Of a DNA stretch of 64,000 nt, positions 1 through 8,552 are shown piece by piece (the stretch's first letter is position 1; the number at the start of each line of letters is the position of its first letter). Source of the DNA: Neobacillus sp. PS3-40 (lineage in GTDB: Bacteria; Bacillota; Bacilli; Bacillales; Cytobacillaceae); contig NZ_CP133266.1 in assembly GCF_030915485.1 (NCBI RefSeq), forward strand, positions 1,240,001 to 1,304,000, read 5' to 3'. The notes beneath the pieces are model-generated. The model did not search any database. It was not told the DNA's origin and was given only the letters and a program-made list of their open reading frames with translations. A program made the translations under genes and the position numbers.

Positions 1-433
1 CCGCATATTTTTCAAGCATTCGTAGCCCTGGTGTAGTTTTTCTTGTATCACATATTCTTGTAAATGAACTATTTAGGGTTTGGACTGCCTTTTGTGTTAA
101 TGTTGCAATTCCACTCATACGCTGAACAAGATTTAGGATTACTCTTTCGCCCTTTAAAAGATCGGTTATTTCCCCAGATGCAGTTGCAAGCTTCTGTCCG
201 ACTTTTATTGAATCCCCATCTTTGATAAACAGTTGTACATCTACTTTTGAATTTAAAAGAATAAATCCAGTGTTGATAACTTCTTCCCCACAAAAAATAC
301 CCTCTTCTTTGGCTAAAAAGACGATTTTTCCTTTTGTATGATCTGAAAAGAGCAAATCTGTCGTTATATCTTGCTCCCCAATATCTTCAATAAAAAATTG
401 TTCAAGTAGTAAGCGTAGCTTCAATGAGTTCAT
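1..433 (-). CDS. nadC: Nicotinate-nucleotide pyrophosphorylase (quinolinate phosphoribosyltransferase), N-terminal part
   Basis: This gene runs off the left edge, and only its first 144 codons are present. The frame read leftwards from an ATG at 433 is open throughout. It shows family motifs LVQRMSGIAT and DTRKTTPGLR, the latter being part of the quinolinate/PRPP binding surface. NadC converts quinolinate and PRPP to nicotinate mononucleotide in de novo NAD synthesis. The start overlaps the 3' end of nadB by 32 bp, which indicates translational coupling in a nadB-nadC operon; nadA would be expected further left. The call is secure. Only the C-terminal half, outside the window, cannot be judged. 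Confidence 0.95.
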   Translation of the reverse strand, partial: MNSLKLRLLLEQFFIEDIGEQDITTDLLFSDHTKGKIVFLAKEEGIFCGEEVINTGFILLNSKVDVQLFIKDGDSIKVGQKLATASGEITDLLKGERVILNLVQRMSGIATLTQKAVQTLNSSFTRICDTRKTTPGLRMLEKYA

Positions 434-1982
434 TTTCGTTTGCCACTTCCCTTTTTTGCTTATGAATAATTATTTTCTTACACCAATTCTCATTATCTTC
501 ATAAGGATAATCACTCCTAAAGTGGCCTCCTCGGCTTTCTGTTCGACCTATTGCAGATTCTGTTATTAGGTGAGCAATGAGGCACATGAAAATAGTTGTA
601 ATATCTTGAGTAGAATATGAATCTAATTCATTTACTTCAGGAATAGTAAATTGATTTAACCAATTTCTCTGCTTTTCTAGTAGCATTTTAGAACGAACAA
701 TGCCAACTCTTTTCATCATCAAATCCTGAATTACATTTATATCTGGAAGAAATGCCTTTCTTTCAGGGATCTGCTTAATGGAGAAAGGCCATTCTGGAAA
801 CAGTGGTTTATCAGAGCTTAAATTAATCAATTCAGAAAGTTTTTTCCCCTGATACAGCCCTTCTAATAAGGAATTACTTGCTAAGCGATTGGCACCATGA
901 AGACCTGTACACGCCGTCTCCCCAATGGCAAAAAGCCCATTTATTGAGGTACGGCCTACTAAATCAGTTCTGATTCCACCCATTAAAAAATGACTGCCAG
1001 GGGCAACTGGAATTTTTCCCTCTGATACATTAAGCCCATTTTCTCGGCAAATAGCGGTAATCGACGGAAATCTCTTTTCAAAATTTTTAACGGCTTTAAT
1101 ATCTAGGAAGATTTCGTGTCCATTTTGTAAATAGTCAAAGATTGTTTGTGAAACAATATGTCTTGGTGCAAGATCTTTAAAAGGATGAACTCCATCCATT
1201 ATTGGCGTTCCATCACTAGTTACAAGGATCGCTCCTTCACCTCTTACTGCTTCTGAAATTAGGCCCCTCGTTTCTCCATCTATATATAACAAGGTTGGGT
1301 GGAATTGAATAAATTCCATATCCACAATTTCTGCACCAGCTAGATAAGCCATTGCAATCCCATCACCAGTAACAGTTTCTGCGCTCGAAGTAAAACTATA
1401 GAGTTGGCCACAGCCTCCAGTAGCAAGGATTACATACTTTCCATAGAATAATTGAATTGTTCCATCTTGATGTTTTGCTTTAACACCTATACAACGATTC
1501 TGCTCACGATTTAAAAGCAATTCGTATACAAACACATTTTCTTCTATTTTTACATTTTCTGTTAATTTACTAATCAATAATTCTATTACGTTTTTTCCTG
1601 TTGCATCCCCACCACTATGAACAATTCTCTTTTCACTGTGAGCACCTTCCATTCCAAGAAGGAAATCCCCACCTTGGTCTTTATCAAAAATATTTCCTTT
1701 CATTGAAATATCATTGATTAGAAAGGGGGCTTCATTTACTATTTGCCGAACAGATTCATTGTCATTGTGAAACCTACCTGCCTCAAGCGTATCTGAAAAA
1801 TGTTTAGACGGATCGTCATGAATGCCGATTGCTGCAGCAATACCACCTTGTGCTAAGTAAGAATTAGCTTCTGTTACTGTCGACTTTGTGAGAATCCTCA
1901 CATTTTTATCCCTATTTAAACAAGCTGCCAGTTGTAAAGCAGCGACTCCACTACCAATAATTAGAACATCATCTAGTTCCAC
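402..1982 (-). CDS. nadB: L-aspartate oxidase
   Basis: This flavoprotein oxidises L-aspartate to iminoaspartate, the first step of de novo NAD synthesis, and hands its product to NadA. The 526-residue protein starts with the FAD-binding glycine motif GSGVAAL (about residues 9-15). It carries the succinate dehydrogenase/fumarate reductase-type flavoprotein core, including SYLAQGGIAAA and HFLMGGI, and a helical C-terminal domain with GRTESRGGHFR. The start is a GTG preceded by a good GGAGGTT ribosome-binding site. A NiaR operator lies just upstream, so niacin-dependent repression is expected. Length and motifs are normal for the family. Confidence 0.97.
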   Translation of the reverse strand: MELDDVLIIGSGVAALQLAACLNRDKNVRILTKSTVTEANSYLAQGGIAAAIGIHDDPSKHFSDTLEAGRFHNDNESVRQIVNEAPFLINDISMKGNIFDKDQGGDFLLGMEGAHSEKRIVHSGGDATGKNVIELLISKLTENVKIEENVFVYELLLNREQNRCIGVKAKHQDGTIQLFYGKYVILATGGCGQLYSFTSSAETVTGDGIAMAYLAGAEIVDMEFIQFHPTLLYIDGETRGLISEAVRGEGAILVTSDGTPIMDGVHPFKDLAPRHIVSQTIFDYLQNGHEIFLDIKAVKNFEKRFPSITAICRENGLNVSEGKIPVAPGSHFLMGGIRTDLVGRTSINGLFAIGETACTGLHGANRLASNSLLEGLYQGKKLSELINLSSDKPLFPEWPFSIKQIPERKAFLPDINVIQDLMMKRVGIVRSKMLLEKQRNWLNQFTIPEVNELDSYSTQDITTIFMCLIAHLITESAIGRTESRGGHFRSDYPYEDNENWCKKIIIHKQKREVANENELIEATLTT

Positions 1983-1998
1983 TGTTGAACCTCCATTG

Positions 1999-2015
1999 AC
2001 AGGTGTCTTGACATA
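1999..2015. promoter_or_regulatory. NiaR (YrxA) operator upstream of nadB
   Basis: A short palindrome with core TGTCTTGACA (2004-2013), flanked by ACAGG, lies 17-33 bp upstream of the nadB GTG. It matches the known Bacillales NiaR recognition sequence (ACAGGTGTCTTGACA-like). The repressor gene niaR lies about 720 bp away. Repression of nadBC in response to niacin follows from family knowledge; binding itself is inferred. Confidence 0.75.
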
Positions 2016-2057
2016 TATATTTACATAGATTTAAACTAAATACAAGTTTTTTTCTTT

Positions 2058-2579
2058 TTAATTTATGGTCCAAAATGGGTTGGAGGAGTTTACATCAATC
2101 CTAGTGTTTCTTGGAAACCATTTTTTCCAGAAACTTCCCACGAAAAAGGACTAAGACCAGGTACCATGAATGTACCAGCTATCGCAGCAATGACAGTTGC
2201 AGCACAAAGGATTCATAACCAGATCCAACATGACTTTGCTCAATTTCAATTGATGCGTGAAACATTATTAAATGAATTAAATTCAATAATAGGTTATGTT
2301 AAGATATATCAGGCACGAGAAAATTCGCAACTTCCTAGTATAATAGGACTTAGTATTGAGGGTATTGAAGGCCAATGGCTTATGCTCGAGTGTAATCGTG
2401 CAGGTTTTGCGATTTCTACAGGTAGTGCCTGTCAGGTTGGAATGAAATCTCCTTCAAAAGCTATGGAAGCATTCTGATTAGCAGGAAAAGATGCAAAAGA
2501 GTTTATTCGTATTTCTTTTGGCCAATCAGCTAAAATAGAAGATGTACAGAAGCTTGGCCAAAGTATTGTAAATATAGTA
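2058..2579 (+). pseudogene. nifS: NifS-type cysteine desulfurase remnant (5' truncated, internal stop)
   Basis: The frame from about 2058 reads as the C-terminal half of a NifS/IscS cysteine desulfurase: YGPKWVGGVYINP, then LRPGTMNVPA, then the active-site cysteine loop STGSACQVG. The first half, including the PLP-binding lysine, is absent. An in-frame TGA at 2475-2477 interrupts the remainder, which continues in the same frame as LAGKDAKEFIRISFGQ. The end merges into a dispersed repeat. In B. subtilis an intact nifS stands here, divergent from nadB and in front of the niaR orthologue, and is linked to Fe-S maturation of NadA. Here the gene is clearly dead. Confidence 0.9.
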
Positions 2580-2684
2580 AAGAAAACTCGCCGATTGGCG
2601 AGCCCTTCAGGGCGATGACAGAGGCGTAGTTGCACTTATGCGCTAGCGGAATTTATAAATATAAATTCTGCTTAGCTAAAAAAA
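2579..2684 (+). repeat. Dispersed ~103-bp structured repeat, copy A
   Basis: This is one of seven copies in the window. It begins with an AAGAAAACTCGCC-type end that carries the hairpin CTCGCC-gatt-GGCGAG. It has a central imperfect stem and ends with an A/T-rich hairpin followed by TTAGCTAAAAAA. The right hairpin here differs slightly from the other copies (GAATTTATAAATATAAATTC). It abuts the 3' end of the nifS remnant and lies about 50 bp upstream of niaR. Confidence 0.9.
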
Positions 2685-2736
2685 TTCAAAACAGCATCAA
2701 ACTAATTAACTAAACAAAAATATAGGAGTGTTAAAT

Positions 2737-3276
2737 ATGACGGACCAAAAGAAATTATTGGGAGAGGAAAGAAGGTCTTGGCTTTTACAAATGCTAAAAG
2801 AGACAAGCTCACCTATTACTGGCAGTGAACTTGCAGCTAAGACAAATGTTAGCCGACAAGTGATTGTTGGCGATATTACCCTATTAAAAGCGAAGAATGA
2901 ACCAATCATGGCAACAAGCCAAGGGTACATTTATTTGAATCATACAGGTGCAACCCCTTCCTATGAGCGGACGATCGCATGCCGCCATACACCTGAGGAT
3001 GCAGAAAAGGAATTAAATTTACTTGTGGATCACGGCGTGACAGTTAAAGATGTACGAATCGAGCATCCCGTCTATGGGGATTTAATCGCCTCCATCATGG
3101 TCTCAAATCGGCAAGAAGTAAAACAATTCATGGAAAAGGTCAAAAGCACAAAGGCATCATTTTTATCTGAATTAACATCAGGAATTCATCTTCACACTAT
3201 TTCTTCTTCAAGCGAAAAACTCTTGGATAAAGCTGAGGAAGAACTTAAAATCGCAGGCTTCCTAATTGAAGCATAA
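2737..3276 (+). CDS. niaR: Niacin-responsive transcriptional repressor NiaR
   Basis: This is a repressor of NAD biosynthesis genes (B. subtilis YrxA/NadR) that uses niacin as co-repressor. The 179-residue protein has an N-terminal winged helix-turn-helix (about residues 10-60, SELAAKTNVSRQVIVGDI). A C-terminal 3H domain follows, with the conserved histidine segments ACRHTPED, DHGVTV, EHPVYG and GIHLHT. The ATG at 2737 is preferred over the in-frame GTG at 2728 because GGAG lies 8 bp in front of it. The operator near nadB is its obvious target. In relatives it is co-transcribed with nifS; here the upstream partner is decayed and a repeat copy lies in its leader. Confidence 0.93.
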   Translation: MTDQKKLLGEERRSWLLQMLKETSSPITGSELAAKTNVSRQVIVGDITLLKAKNEPIMATSQGYIYLNHTGATPSYERTIACRHTPEDAEKELNLLVDHGVTVKDVRIEHPVYGDLIASIMVSNRQEVKQFMEKVKSTKASFLSELTSGIHLHTISSSSEKLLDKAEEELKIAGFLIEA

Positions 3277-3298
3277 AAGGACCTTAAAAGTCCTCAGA

Positions 3299-3336
3299 TT
3301 GTCGAGAAAGGGGTATTTTTCTCGGCAATTTTTATT
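3299..3336 (+). terminator. Rho-independent terminator of niaR
   Basis: A stem of CGAGAAA and TTTCTCG, extended by TTG/CAA around a mismatch, is followed by ATTTTTATTTT just after the niaR stop. The preceding 20 bases also form a small AGGAC/GTCCT hairpin. Confidence 0.85.
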
Positions 3337-3384
3337 TTCTCAGAATCCGAATGCCAAATTTATCAAAGCTCCCTGCAAATGGGC

Positions 3385-3515
3385 CTGTTGATTTCCGCTC
3401 CAGGCACTCGCTTTCCGCGGGGAGGTCCTGAAGCCTCCTCGGCGTTACCGCCTGCGGGGTCTCCAGTGACCTCTATATCCCGCAGGAGTCGAGTGCCCTC
3501 CGCTCCAATCAACAG
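3385..3515. repeat. GC-rich palindromic repeat, left copy
   Basis: This 131-bp sequence has terminal inverted repeats CTGTTGATTtCCGCTCC and GCTCCAATCAACAG. It is much richer in G+C than its surroundings. It is an inverted copy of 4499-4630, and the inner stem differs in a compensatory way (CACTCG/CGAGTG here, CGCTCG/CGAGCG there). I recognise this as a repeat type widely scattered in Bacillaceae genomes, probably a non-autonomous element. Confidence 0.85.
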
Positions 3516-3526
3516 GAGGGGGTAAA

Positions 3527-4465
3527 TCAACTTAAAGTATTGCAACACACTTTTTCCAATTTAGCTAAATGTGTTACAATCTTTTTTATATTTTGGCATG
3601 CGGCAGTAAGGAGAGCCTGCTCGGATGTATTCTTCAATCCCGTAACCGGCAATAGCGAAGCCCATGCAGCTCTTCCTGAGTCTGCGAAGCTTCGCTCAAT
3701 TTTTTCCTTTCTAAATTTATAAAGTATTTTTCCAGATTTAGATAAGCGATTTAACCTTACCTTTTCTTTGTGCTCCTCCCAAACATGTCGTGTTACAACT
3801 TTCACTTTATTTTTTGAGCGTGTACATTGGGATAAAAATGGGCAGTTCGTACACTTCTTCGAATCAGATTTGTATTCCCTATATCCCTCACGGGTTGTAG
3901 TTTTGTATGTTAATTCTTTGTTTTGGGGCATATGTACAGGTCACGATCTTTATCGTATGTAAATTTCCATTTGGGGAATAAACCAGTAGTAGGATGGTAT
4001 CTTCTATGGGCAATGACTCCAAAAATTTTCCGATCAGAAAGTCCTTTGCAAATGGGATTTGTAAGATACCCTGAATCTAATGCTACAGCTTCCACCTTAA
4101 ATCCAAATCGTTGGGCCTGACGGTCCAACCTACTAAGATAGGGAACAAAATCATGAACATTGCCAAGTGTAACATAAACGTCAGTAATTATATTTAACTT
4201 TATATCCGTAGTTCGGTGGTCAAGATAACAGAACATTTCTTGTTTATTTTCACGGGACATAAAACCACATTCTGGGTCAGTAGTACTTACACGAATTTCC
4301 TTAGTTTCTTTTACTTCGTCCTTTTCTTTTAATGGCTTTTTTCCGTGTTTAAGTCTATCTTCTTCAATCGCCTTGTTTAAGTCATCAAAATATTCTCGAG
4401 TATCTACTTCCACTTCTTGTCTCGTAAACTTGTTTTTATTTGCATTTGCCTTTAAATTTATTTAT
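3527..4465 (-). pseudogene. IS1182-family transposase remnant (N-terminally truncated, frameshifted)
   Basis: Two adjacent reading frames give consecutive parts of one DDE transposase. The upstream part (4465 to about 3910) reads ANANKNKFTRQE, then DPECGFMSRENKQEMFCYLDHRTT, split here as DPECGFMSREN and YLDHRTTD, then NVHDFVPYLSR and ALDSGYLTNP. The downstream part (3931 to 3527) reads REGYREYKSD, CTNCPFLSQC and TRHVWEEH. These are IS1182-type motifs. A single-base loss in the GGGG run at 3925-3928 separates the two frames. Roughly the first 200 residues are missing and a TAA lies at the upstream edge. The element is dead. No IS1182 terminal repeats were recognised. Confidence 0.9.
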
Positions 4466-4498
4466 TAGTAAAACGTAAGTTCTTTATTGAAAGACACT

Positions 4499-4630
4499 CT
4501 GTTGATTGGAGTGGAAGGCGCTCGACTCCTGCGGGAGTACGGGGCAGGGGAGATCCCGCAAGCGCTTCAGCGCTGAGGAAGCTCCCCTGCACGCCCGCGG
4601 AAAGCGAGCGCCTGGAGCGGAAATCAACAG
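4499..4630. repeat. GC-rich palindromic repeat, right copy
   Basis: This 132-bp sequence starts with CTGTTGATTGGAG and ends with GGAGCGGAAATCAACAG. It is in inverted orientation relative to the copy at 3385-3515. The two copies bracket the dead transposase, so the whole block 3385-4630 looks like an inserted composite between niaR and pheA. Confidence 0.85.
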
Positions 4631-4711
4631 ACCAGTTACAAAGCTAATATACTAATATCATTATAACAAATTAACGCGGTGAATTGTTAAAGAATCTGTG
4701 CGAAATAATAA

Positions 4712-4735
4712 GCTGCCGAAGGGTTTTTCGACAGC
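4712..4735 (-). terminator. Rho-independent terminator of pheA
   Basis: On the minus strand, GCTGTCGAAAAACCCTTCGGCAGC forms a hairpin followed by TTATTATTT, a little past the pheA stop. It is preceded by AAGGAACTTTAAGGTCCTCAG, which closely resembles the sequence in front of the niaR terminator. Confidence 0.75.
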
Positions 4736-4763
4736 CTGAGGACCTTAAAGTTCCTTTTTCTAT

Positions 4764-5633
4764 TTAGTCGATATCAATAATAAAGGAAGAATAACTCCCA
4801 AGTACTTTCACATGACAACCAAGTGCTTCCAATTCTAAAATAGCTGCTGGGATAAGAACATCGTCAAGCTTCATGTCGATATCAATAATGAAAAAATAAT
4901 TTCCAATTCCAGTTTTCATGGGTCTAGATTCAATTTTAGAAAGGTTGATTTTTCTCCAAGCAAATGCAGACAATACTTGATGAAGTGCACCCGCATGGTC
5001 AGCGGGGAGGGTTACCATAACGGTCGTTTTATAACCCTTAAACCCATCCTCTTTAAACATAAAATCTTTATTTTTATCTGATAGTACTAGAAAACGTGTA
5101 TGATTGAAATCAAAATCATGAATATCCCTTTCCACGATTGCTAAGCCGTATTCCTTTGCAGCTAACTCATTTGCAATAGCCGCTGTCTTTTGTTCAGGAT
5201 GACTTTTCACATGAAGTGCAGCTGCTGCGGTTGAATTTGTAGTTTCATATGGGATACCTTTAAAATGTCTATGTAAAAATTTATGGCACTGCGCAAGAGC
5301 ATGGGAATGACTATGGATTTTCGAAATATCCTTCCAACTCTCCTTGTTTTCTGGATGAACCATAAAATGTTGCCTGATTGGAGCAGTAATTTCAGCAATA
5401 ATTGAGAGATTAACCACATGTGTTAAATAATCAAGCGTTATGTTGACAGATCCTTCTAAAGCATTTTCCACGGGAACCACTGCAAAATCTACTTCTTGGT
5501 CCACAACTGCATCCATACACTCTGGAATGGTTTGATATGGCTTTAAATTAAATCCTGAAAAAAACTGATTTACAGCTAATTCGGTAAATGTGGCCTTAGG
5601 TCCTAAGTATCCAACTTTCACGGCTTTCCCCAC
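4764..5633 (-). CDS. pheA: Prephenate dehydratase
   Basis: PheA converts prephenate to phenylpyruvate in phenylalanine synthesis. The dehydratase domain (about residues 5-185) shows GYLGPKATFTE, VPVENALEGSVN and the catalytic TTNSTAAA region. An ACT regulatory domain (about 205-280) follows with GALHQVLSAF and ESRPMKTG, consistent with phenylalanine feedback control. The longest frame starts at a GTG at 5633. The internal GTG at 5621 gives MKVGYLGP, as in B. subtilis PheA, and has GTGGGG in front, so it may be the true start. pheB lies upstream, separated by two repeat copies. Confidence 0.95.
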   Translation of the reverse strand: MGKAVKVGYLGPKATFTELAVNQFFSGFNLKPYQTIPECMDAVVDQEVDFAVVPVENALEGSVNITLDYLTHVVNLSIIAEITAPIRQHFMVHPENKESWKDISKIHSHSHALAQCHKFLHRHFKGIPYETTNSTAAAALHVKSHPEQKTAAIANELAAKEYGLAIVERDIHDFDFNHTRFLVLSDKNKDFMFKEDGFKGYKTTVMVTLPADHAGALHQVLSAFAWRKINLSKIESRPMKTGIGNYFFIIDIDMKLDDVLIPAAILELEALGCHVKVLGSYSSFIIDID

Positions 5634-5654
5634 TCTCTTAACAATTTTCTATAT

Positions 5655-5754
5655 ATAGAAAACTCGCCGATTGGCGAGCCCCTAAGGCGATGACAGAGGC
5701 GTAGTTGCACTTATGCGCTAGCAGAATTTATGGATATAAATTCTGATTAGCTAA
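5655..5754 (+). repeat. Dispersed ~103-bp structured repeat, copy B
   Basis: This is a full copy with left hairpin CTCGCC-gatt-GGCGAG and right hairpin AGAATTTAT-ggat-ATAAATTCT. It is followed directly, head to tail, by copy C in the pheB-pheA spacer. Confidence 0.9.
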
Positions 5755-5856
5755 AGAAAACTTGGCTAGCGCCAAGCTTTAAGGCGCCGGCAATAGCCTA
5801 GTTGCACTTATGCGCTAGCAGAGTTTATGGATATAAATTCTAATTAGCTAAAAAAT
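5755..5856 (+). repeat. Dispersed ~103-bp structured repeat, copy C (divergent left half)
   Basis: The right half is nearly identical to the other copies. The left half is diverged, yet the hairpin is preserved through paired changes: CTTGGC-tagc-GCCAAG replaces CTCGCC-gatt-GGCGAG. Its right end runs into AAAAAATA, which is the T-run (minus strand) of the pheB terminator. Confidence 0.88.
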
Positions 5857-5858
5857 AG

Positions 5859-5900
5859 GGCTGAGAGCAGCCATTATAATGAACAATGCTACTGTTCATT
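5859..5900 (-). terminator. pheB terminator region (two hairpins)
   Basis: Reading the minus strand after the pheB stop, TGAACA...TGTTCA forms one hairpin. GGCTG-ctct-CAGCC forms a second, followed by CTATTTTTTAG. The T-run is shared with the edge of repeat copy C. Read-through into pheA cannot be excluded. Confidence 0.65.
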
Positions 5901-6354
5901 ATGCGCCTGTTCCCAGCACTTCAACTTTTTCGACAAACTCAAGCTTGCGCAAATCACTTAGCAAGTCTTCTATTTCCATTTGGATATCTGATGTGTTTAA
6001 TGAAAGCGTCACGTTTGCCCTACCTTGCAAAGGAATTGTTTGGTGTATGGTTAGAATATTGCATCCGGAAGAGGCAACCACTCTCAAGAGTTGGGAAAGT
6101 GTGCCAGAACGATCCTCAAGATAGAAAAAAAGCGAAATTAAACGTTCATTTTTAATTGTTGAAAAGGGAAAAACAGTATCTCTGTATTTATAATAAGCAC
6201 TTCTGCTTAAATCAACACGATGTACAGCTTCCCAGACGGATTCCGCCTTTCCCCTTTCAATCATTTCCTTTACCTCAAGCGTCTTTTTCATCGCTTCAGG
6301 TAATACATCCTCACGCACTAAATAAAATTTTTTATCGAATTTATCTATCTTCAT
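5899..6354 (-). CDS. pheB: ACT domain-containing protein PheB
   Basis: This 151-residue protein of the UPF0735/PheB family has an N-terminal helix-turn-helix-like segment (about residues 15-65, [17 protein letters not shown]) and a C-terminal ACT domain (about 70-145, [19 protein letters not shown]). It keeps the Bacillus obg-pheB-pheA order. A role as an amino-acid-sensing regulator linked to phenylalanine metabolism is inferred from the ACT domain and gene order; no enzymatic motif is visible. Length is normal. Confidence 0.92.
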   Translation of the reverse strand: MKIDKFDKKFYLVREDVLPEAMKKTLEVKEMIERGKAESVWEAVHRVDLSRSAYYKYRDTVFPFSTIKNERLISLFFYLEDRSGTLSQLLRVVASSGCNILTIHQTIPLQGRANVTLSLNTSDIQMEIEDLLSDLRKLEFVEKVEVLGTGA

Positions 6355-6370
6355 CTTTTTTCACCTCATT

Positions 6371-6440
6371 AAGAAAAGCGCAAGCCCCGAAAAAGGTTAA
6401 CGACTAAAAGCCACCACTCATTTTCTTTGGCTTGCGCTAA
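6371..6440. repeat. Imperfect palindrome of the GCGCAAGC repeat family
   Basis: AGAAAAGCGCAAGCCCCG at the left pairs with TTTGGCTTGCGCTAA at the right across about 70 bp between obg and pheB. It shares the arms AAAGCGCAAG and CTTGCGC with the repeat at 14721-14840. Confidence 0.65.
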
Positions 6441-6492
6441 ACGATTTCTCAAGGTTTAAACACTAAAATTTCTTCTTTTCATTAGAGAGAGA

Positions 6493-7785
6493 CTACTCAA
6501 TAAATTCGAATTCAAATTCTAATAATCTCACAATGTCCCCGTCTTTTGCACCTTTTTCTCTTAAGGCATCGTCAATTCCAAATCCACGAAGCTGGCGAGA
6601 AAAACGACGTACAGATTCTTCTCTTGAAAAGTCTGTCATTTTAAACAGCTTCTCCACTTTTTCGCCTTTCACAACAAATGATCCATCAGAAATTCTTGTA
6701 ATAGTGAAAGCTTCAGGTTCTGCTTCATGTTTGTAAATAACACGATGTAAACCAGTAACCTCTTCTACCTCTTCCTCAAGAGGGAACTCTGGAGCATCTT
6801 CAAGCTTATCGGCAATTGCATATAAAAGGTCTCTAAGCCCATTTCTAGTTATTGCAGAAATCGGATATATTGAATAATCACTTGGCAATTGTTCTTTAAA
6901 CTTCTGCAAATTCTCTTCTGCTCCCGGCATGTCCATTTTGTTTGCAACAATAATCTGTGGACGCTCAGTTAAGCGCAAATTATATTCCTTCAATTCATTA
7001 TTAATGGTAACAAAATCATCGTAGGGCTGTCTATTTTCTGTTGCAGCCATATCAATAACATGAACAATAACCCTCGTGCGCTCAATATGCCTTAAAAATT
7101 GATGGCCAAGCCCTACTCCAGCATGAGCCCCTTCAATTAACCCTGGCAAATCTGCCATAACAAAGCTCCTGCCATCCTCAGTTTCAACCATCCCAAGGTT
7201 TGGAACAATGGTAGTGAAATGGTACTCAGCAATCTTCGGCCTTGCTGAAGAGACGACTGATAACAATGTTGATTTTCCTACACTTGGAAAACCGACAAGA
7301 CCAACATCAGCTAGTAGCTTTAATTCCAGAGTAACTTCACGCTCTTGTCCTGGCTCCCCATTTTCTGAGAGCTCTGGTGCCGGATTGGTAGGCGTTGCAA
7401 ATCTAGAGTTGCCTCGGCCTCCACGGCCCCCTTTTGCAATAATGGCACGCTGTTCATGTTCAACTAAATCGGCAATGACTTCCTTAGTCTTATCGTCAAC
7501 AATAACTGTTCCCGGTGGTACCTTAACAATCATATCTTTGGCATTTCTACCATGCTGATTTTTAGACATCCCGTGTTCGCCACGAGGAGCCTTAAAATGA
7601 TGCTGATAACGGAAATCCATAAGTGTTCTTAAGCCCTCGTTAACTTCAAAGATAACGTTAGCGCCCTTTCCACCATCTCCACCAGCTGGCCCACCATTTG
7701 GTACAAATTTTTCACGGCGGAAAGCAACCATTCCATTGCCTCCGTCTCCGCCTTTTACATAAATTTTCACTTGATCGACAAACAT
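6493..7785 (-). CDS. obg: GTPase Obg (CgtA)
   Basis: Obg is an essential GTPase linked to 50S ribosome assembly and, in Bacillus, to stress and sporulation signalling. The 430-residue protein has the glycine-rich N-terminal Obg fold (about 1-158, [18 protein letters not shown]). The G domain follows (G1 GFPSVGKST near 165, G3 [10 protein letters not shown]4 NKMD), and then the C-terminal OCT domain. The ATG at 7785 has GGGAGG 7 bp upstream; a longer in-frame start at 7806 lacks this. It follows spo0B closely, the classic spo0B-obg pair. Confidence 0.97.
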   Translation of the reverse strand: MFVDQVKIYVKGGDGGNGMVAFRREKFVPNGGPAGGDGGKGANVIFEVNEGLRTLMDFRYQHHFKAPRGEHGMSKNQHGRNAKDMIVKVPPGTVIVDDKTKEVIADLVEHEQRAIIAKGGRGGRGNSRFATPTNPAPELSENGEPGQEREVTLELKLLADVGLVGFPSVGKSTLLSVVSSARPKIAEYHFTTIVPNLGMVETEDGRSFVMADLPGLIEGAHAGVGLGHQFLRHIERTRVIVHVIDMAATENRQPYDDFVTINNELKEYNLRLTERPQIIVANKMDMPGAEENLQKFKEQLPSDYSIYPISAITRNGLRDLLYAIADKLEDAPEFPLEEEVEEVTGLHRVIYKHEAEPEAFTITRISDGSFVVKGEKVEKLFKMTDFSREESVRRFSRQLRGFGIDDALREKGAKDGDIVRLLEFEFEFIE

Positions 7786-7853
7786 TTTTATTCCTCCCGT
7801 CTGCATTTCTTATATCACTGATGACGGACGAGAATCGCAACCTTTAAACCACA

Positions 7854-8393
7854 CTATGTTTGTGGAATAAAAACTTCAAGTGCGAGTTCGTGTTCAGAGA
7901 ATTCCTTCACCACTATTGTCCAGTCCAATTTACTTGGTTTGGCAAGGAATTGTTCTATCCGTTCTTTCTTCTTTATTATCCCGCTAAAATCAAAAAAGAA
8001 ACGAGTGCCATCTATTTGCGTGTCAATTGTAATCGATAAATGGTTTTCTTGAAATGCATCAATTGCAGAATTCAAACAGGCAAAAAATAAACTTGTCCAG
8101 TTTGTTAGCAGCAACTCGTTCATTTTAGGTGAATGGGTATTATCAAGCACTTCATATTCAAGCTGAAACAAGTGATTTTCCCAATTTGACCTAAGCAGTA
8201 ACGAAGCAAAAACAGGCATATGTAAATTAGTAAGTTTCGATTCTTGTTGTGATTCAATAATAATTTCATCAATTATACTTTTAGCCCGATCTACTCGATT
8301 TAAATCCAAATTACCTTTAATTAATTGGAGCCGATTAAGCCAGTCATGCCGCGTGTGACTAAGCACTTCTATAATGTTCCATTCTTTTTCCAT
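7854..8393 (-). CDS. spo0B: Sporulation initiation phosphotransferase Spo0B
   Basis: Spo0B passes phosphate from Spo0F to Spo0A in the sporulation phosphorelay. The 179-residue protein has the helical-hairpin phosphotransfer segment LSHTRHDWLNRLQLIKGN, with the likely phosphorylated His16. A degenerate ATPase-like C-terminal domain follows. Sequence conservation outside the His box is weak, as is usual for Spo0B. Position between rpmA and obg settles the assignment. Confidence 0.93.
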   Translation of the reverse strand: MEKEWNIIEVLSHTRHDWLNRLQLIKGNLDLNRVDRAKSIIDEIIIESQQESKLTNLHMPVFASLLLRSNWENHLFQLEYEVLDNTHSPKMNELLLTNWTSLFFACLNSAIDAFQENHLSITIDTQIDGTRFFFDFSGIIKKKERIEQFLAKPSKLDWTIVVKEFSEHELALEVFIPQT

Positions 8394-8552
8394 ACCCGCA
8401 CTCCTACAATATTGCCTTAGAAACTGTTTGCTGATAGTATAACAAATAATTACTCTGGAGTAAGCATATTTATATGAAATGATTTATAGAGGTATGAAAT
8501 GAAGCACATGATTCGAAGAAATATTTAACATACCTTTAAAAAAAGAAAAACC

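Noticed and set aside
69-293. 74-codon open frame on the minus strand near the left edge
   Set aside because: It lies inside nadC in another frame and has no ribosome-binding site or recognisable domain.
2475-2477. In-frame TGA in the nifS remnant as a possible selenocysteine codon
   Set aside because: The gene is already missing its first half, the position is not a conserved cysteine, and no SECIS-like hairpin follows.
3363-3548. 61-codon minus-strand frame over the GC-rich repeat
   Set aside because: It simply translates the palindromic repeat; no start signals or homology.
3910-3931. Programmed frameshift in the IS1182-type transposase
   Set aside because: IS1182 enzymes are normally single-frame, and the N-terminal third is missing anyway, so decay explains it.
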